Shown piece after piece: positions 22,476-24,019 of a stretch of 24,019 nucleotides of DNA. Location of the stretch: NCBI GenBank assembly GCA_043804925.1, contig JAZDIP010000045.1, positions 1 through 24,019 of the forward strand, in the 5' to 3' direction. The DNA comes from ChocPot-Mid sp043804925 (GTDB taxonomy: Bacteria > Bacteroidota > Ignavibacteria > Kapaibacteriales > UBA2268). Below the pieces are notes generated by a model, which had not been told where the DNA came from, searched no databases, and was given only the letters and a program-made list of their open reading frames with translations. The position numbers were made by a program, and so were the translations under genes. How positions within the stretch are numbered: position 1 is the first letter of the stretch; each line of letters starts with the position of its first letter.

Positions 22476-23588
22476 ATGAAAAATAAAATTTTCCTATTTC
22501 TGCTCCTGATTTTCGTTTCCTGCGAACCTGTGATAGACACTATGGAAGAAGTCAGGGATGCAATTGATTACAGCAAAGACAACGCTGTAGCCGCTCCATC
22601 AAAAGATACAATTCTCGTTATGACATGGAACATTCGCTTCGGTTGTGGTGCAGACATACTTTGGTTTGGTGATGCCTGTGGTGGCAGGACAATTCTTACA
22701 AGAGATGAAGTAACCACTAATCTCAACAGGGTCATCGAAGAGATAAACCGTATTCATCCTGATGTTTTGCTTCTACAGGAAGTTGATATAAAAACAAAGC
22801 GGGTGGCTTATATCGACCAGATGAAGTATATAATGGACAGAACTTACTTCGGATGGGGTACTTATGCTACAAGCTGGAATATTCAATTTATACCGAGCGA
22901 CGGAATTGGGCGAATGGATTTTGGCAATGCAATATTATCAGTTTGGCCCTTAAGCAAAGGGACTCATCATCCTCTGCCTTTGAGAGGTGACCTCGATGCA
23001 CTAACAAAATCATTTTACGTCAGGGAAAATGCAATATCCTGCCATGTAGCAATGCCCAACGGCAGGGAATTTAATGTTGCTAACGTGCATTTATCTGCAT
23101 TTGCAACTGATGATACCAAGCACAGACAGTTGGAAACCTATCTGGAGATTTGCGAAAGTTTAACTTCTTTTGGAAGTCAACTAATCATGGGTGGAGATTT
23201 TAACTTACTGCCGCCTAATTCCGATTCTCTCGATTATTGCGATGAAGACATGTGCGAAGGTGAATCTTTCCATGCTCCGGGTGATGACCCCATGCACAAG
23301 GACGGAAGCAATTATGCACCAGAAATTGATTGGATGAATTTGGTTTATGAGAAGTTTTATTCGTCATTACCATTGGACATCTATAAGCCGAATCAGAGGG
23401 ATTATTTCACACATTCTACAAATCCAGATACTTTTTGGGACAGGACTTTGGATTATCTTTTTGCAAGCAGTCCTTGGGTTTCCGGTTCCCATATAACACA
23501 TCAGGACTTACGTGTACATTCGGACCATGCCGCAGTTTCAGCACTAATAAAAATCGAAATGCTTCCAACATTAAGGAGGGTAAAATGA
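22476..23588 (+). CDS. Endonuclease/exonuclease/phosphatase-family lipoprotein
   Basis: 370 residues. A lipoprotein signal ends at Cys16 (IFVSC), so the enzyme is probably anchored in the periplasm or on the surface. The DNase I-like fold is shown by WNIRFG (51-56), LLQEVD with metal-binding Glu102, NVHLSAF (His205), GGDFN (Asp241, Asn243), LDYLF (326-330) and SDH (Asp350, His351). The family includes nucleases, phosphodiesterases and inositol phosphatases; the exported form may cleave extracellular nucleic acids or phosphoesters. The stop overlaps the next start as ATGA (23585-23588), so the two are co-translated. GAAGGG precedes the ATG by 5 nt. Confidence 0.88.
   Translation: MKNKIFLFLLLIFVSCEPVIDTMEEVRDAIDYSKDNAVAAPSKDTILVMTWNIRFGCGADILWFGDACGGRTILTRDEVTTNLNRVIEEINRIHPDVLLLQEVDIKTKRVAYIDQMKYIMDRTYFGWGTYATSWNIQFIPSDGIGRMDFGNAILSVWPLSKGTHHPLPLRGDLDALTKSFYVRENAISCHVAMPNGREFNVANVHLSAFATDDTKHRQLETYLEICESLTSFGSQLIMGGDFNLLPPNSDSLDYCDEDMCEGESFHAPGDDPMHKDGSNYAPEIDWMNLVYEKFYSSLPLDIYKPNQRDYFTHSTNPDTFWDRTLDYLFASSPWVSGSHITHQDLRVHSDHAAVSALIKIEMLPTLRRVK
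23573..23580 (+). promoter_or_regulatory. Strong Shine-Dalgarno site within the EEP gene
   Basis: AAGGAGGG lies 4 nt before the ATG at 23585. It supports that start despite the gene overlap. Confidence 0.75.
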
Positions 23589-24019
23589 GAAATTTAATAT
23601 TATATATCGCAATTTGCATTTTGTCTTATGCATCTGCTTTAGCACAGGAAGAAAATTCAGTATTCAGATTCTATGACGAAACAGCAAATATTTTACCAAT
23701 AGGAGGTTTTAAATATTCACTTTTTAAACATGCTGAATATGTCCTATCTGAAGATTTATCTGTTTCTGCACATCCATTGATGCTATTTGTCAATCCTTCG
23801 ATTGATCTGAAATATAACTTTTACGAAAAAGATGACCTTGTTTTGTCAAGCATTCACGGAATTAACTACCCAACACTCATGCTCAATGCTGTGAAAGGTC
23901 CTGGCACAGGTGGTTTTATCTCTCCTGAGTTTGAAATACCGATAATGTTTTCAATCCACAACGGAGTGCTCGCCACATACAAGCTGGATAATTCGCATTA
24001 CCTCACAGGAAAGATTGCA
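23585..24019 (+). CDS. Exported protein of unknown function, 5' part only
   Basis: 145 codons are open to the window edge. The start is set by the ATGA overlap and the AAGGAGGG upstream. A clear signal peptide (about 1-21, ending SALAQ) is followed by short alternating hydrophobic stretches (SVSAHPLMLFVNPSIDLKY, FEIPIMFSI) of the kind seen in outer-membrane or surface beta proteins. I do not recognise the family. Co-translation with the EEP-family lipoprotein suggests a linked role outside the cytoplasm, but nothing more specific can be said. Confidence 0.8.
   Translation, partial: MRNLILYIAICILSYASALAQEENSVFRFYDETANILPIGGFKYSLFKHAEYVLSEDLSVSAHPLMLFVNPSIDLKYNFYEKDDLVLSSIHGINYPTLMLNAVKGPGTGGFISPEFEIPIMFSIHNGVLATYKLDNSHYLTGKIA

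Noticed and set aside
1..24019. tRNA or rRNA genes, prophage or insertion sequence
   Set aside because: I saw no cloverleaf with TTCRANYC-like T-loop in the gaps, no rRNA-like sequence, no transposase and no phage structural genes.

Overview
This AT-rich window most likely comes from the Bacteroidota/Ignavibacteriota/Kapabacteria part of the FCB group. Four genes end in a type IX secretion system (T9SS) type A sorting domain (an NPxP-type start, then a GxYF/V turn and a basic last residue). Many other products carry Sec or lipoprotein signals. At least one promoter resembles the Bacteroidota form (TTG, 20 nt, TAnnTTTG). Clear Shine-Dalgarno sites occur, for example before the SOD gene and before the last partial gene, which fits the deeper branches better than classical Bacteroidia. 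Placing the organism below that level is inference.

Layout. 2-490: 3' end of a T9SS cargo gene. 491-742: a very regular array of 7-bp repeats. 878-3140 (minus): a secreted seven-bladed Ycf48/BNR propeller with two PKD domains, then a thioredoxin-like lipoprotein. 3330-6575: an exported tricorn-type S41 protease. 6678-8433 (minus): a MORN-repeat/retropepsin-like exported protein, then nadD. 8664-11111: a T9SS-secreted reprolysin-like metalloprotease. 11136-12628 (minus): folP and an iron-type superoxide dismutase. 13047-13681: a ribbon-helix-helix/PIN toxin-antitoxin pair. 13708-17305 (minus): a HAD-UbiA fusion, a DprE1-like oxidase and a DprE2-like reductase. 17711-18388: a UPF0173 metallo-hydrolase. 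18872-20116: an exported WD40 protein with a T9SS domain. 20226-22280 (minus): a fused NDP-forming acyl-CoA synthetase. 22476-24019: an endonuclease/phosphatase-family lipoprotein overlapping an exported protein that runs off the end.

The clearest pathway is the three-gene minus-strand cluster at 13708-17305. It matches the mycobacterial route to polyprenyl-phosphate arabinofuranose: phosphoribosyl transfer by UbiA, dephosphorylation, then 2'-epimerisation by DprE1 and DprE2. A HAD phosphatase domain fused to UbiA supplies a candidate for the dephosphorylation step. The organism may therefore build D-arabinofuranose-containing glycans.

The most unusual signal lies between genes. At least eight separate tandem arrays have different unit sequences but nearly all a unit of 7 bp. 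Most sit on or just after a stop codon. They are interspersed with short palindromic elements, several beginning with GTAG as RAYT-type REPs do, including one composite element present twice in opposite orientation. Some palindromes have entered coding sequence: two lie inside the sorting domain of the WD40 gene, and a decayed sorting-domain fragment next to a palindrome lies upstream of it.
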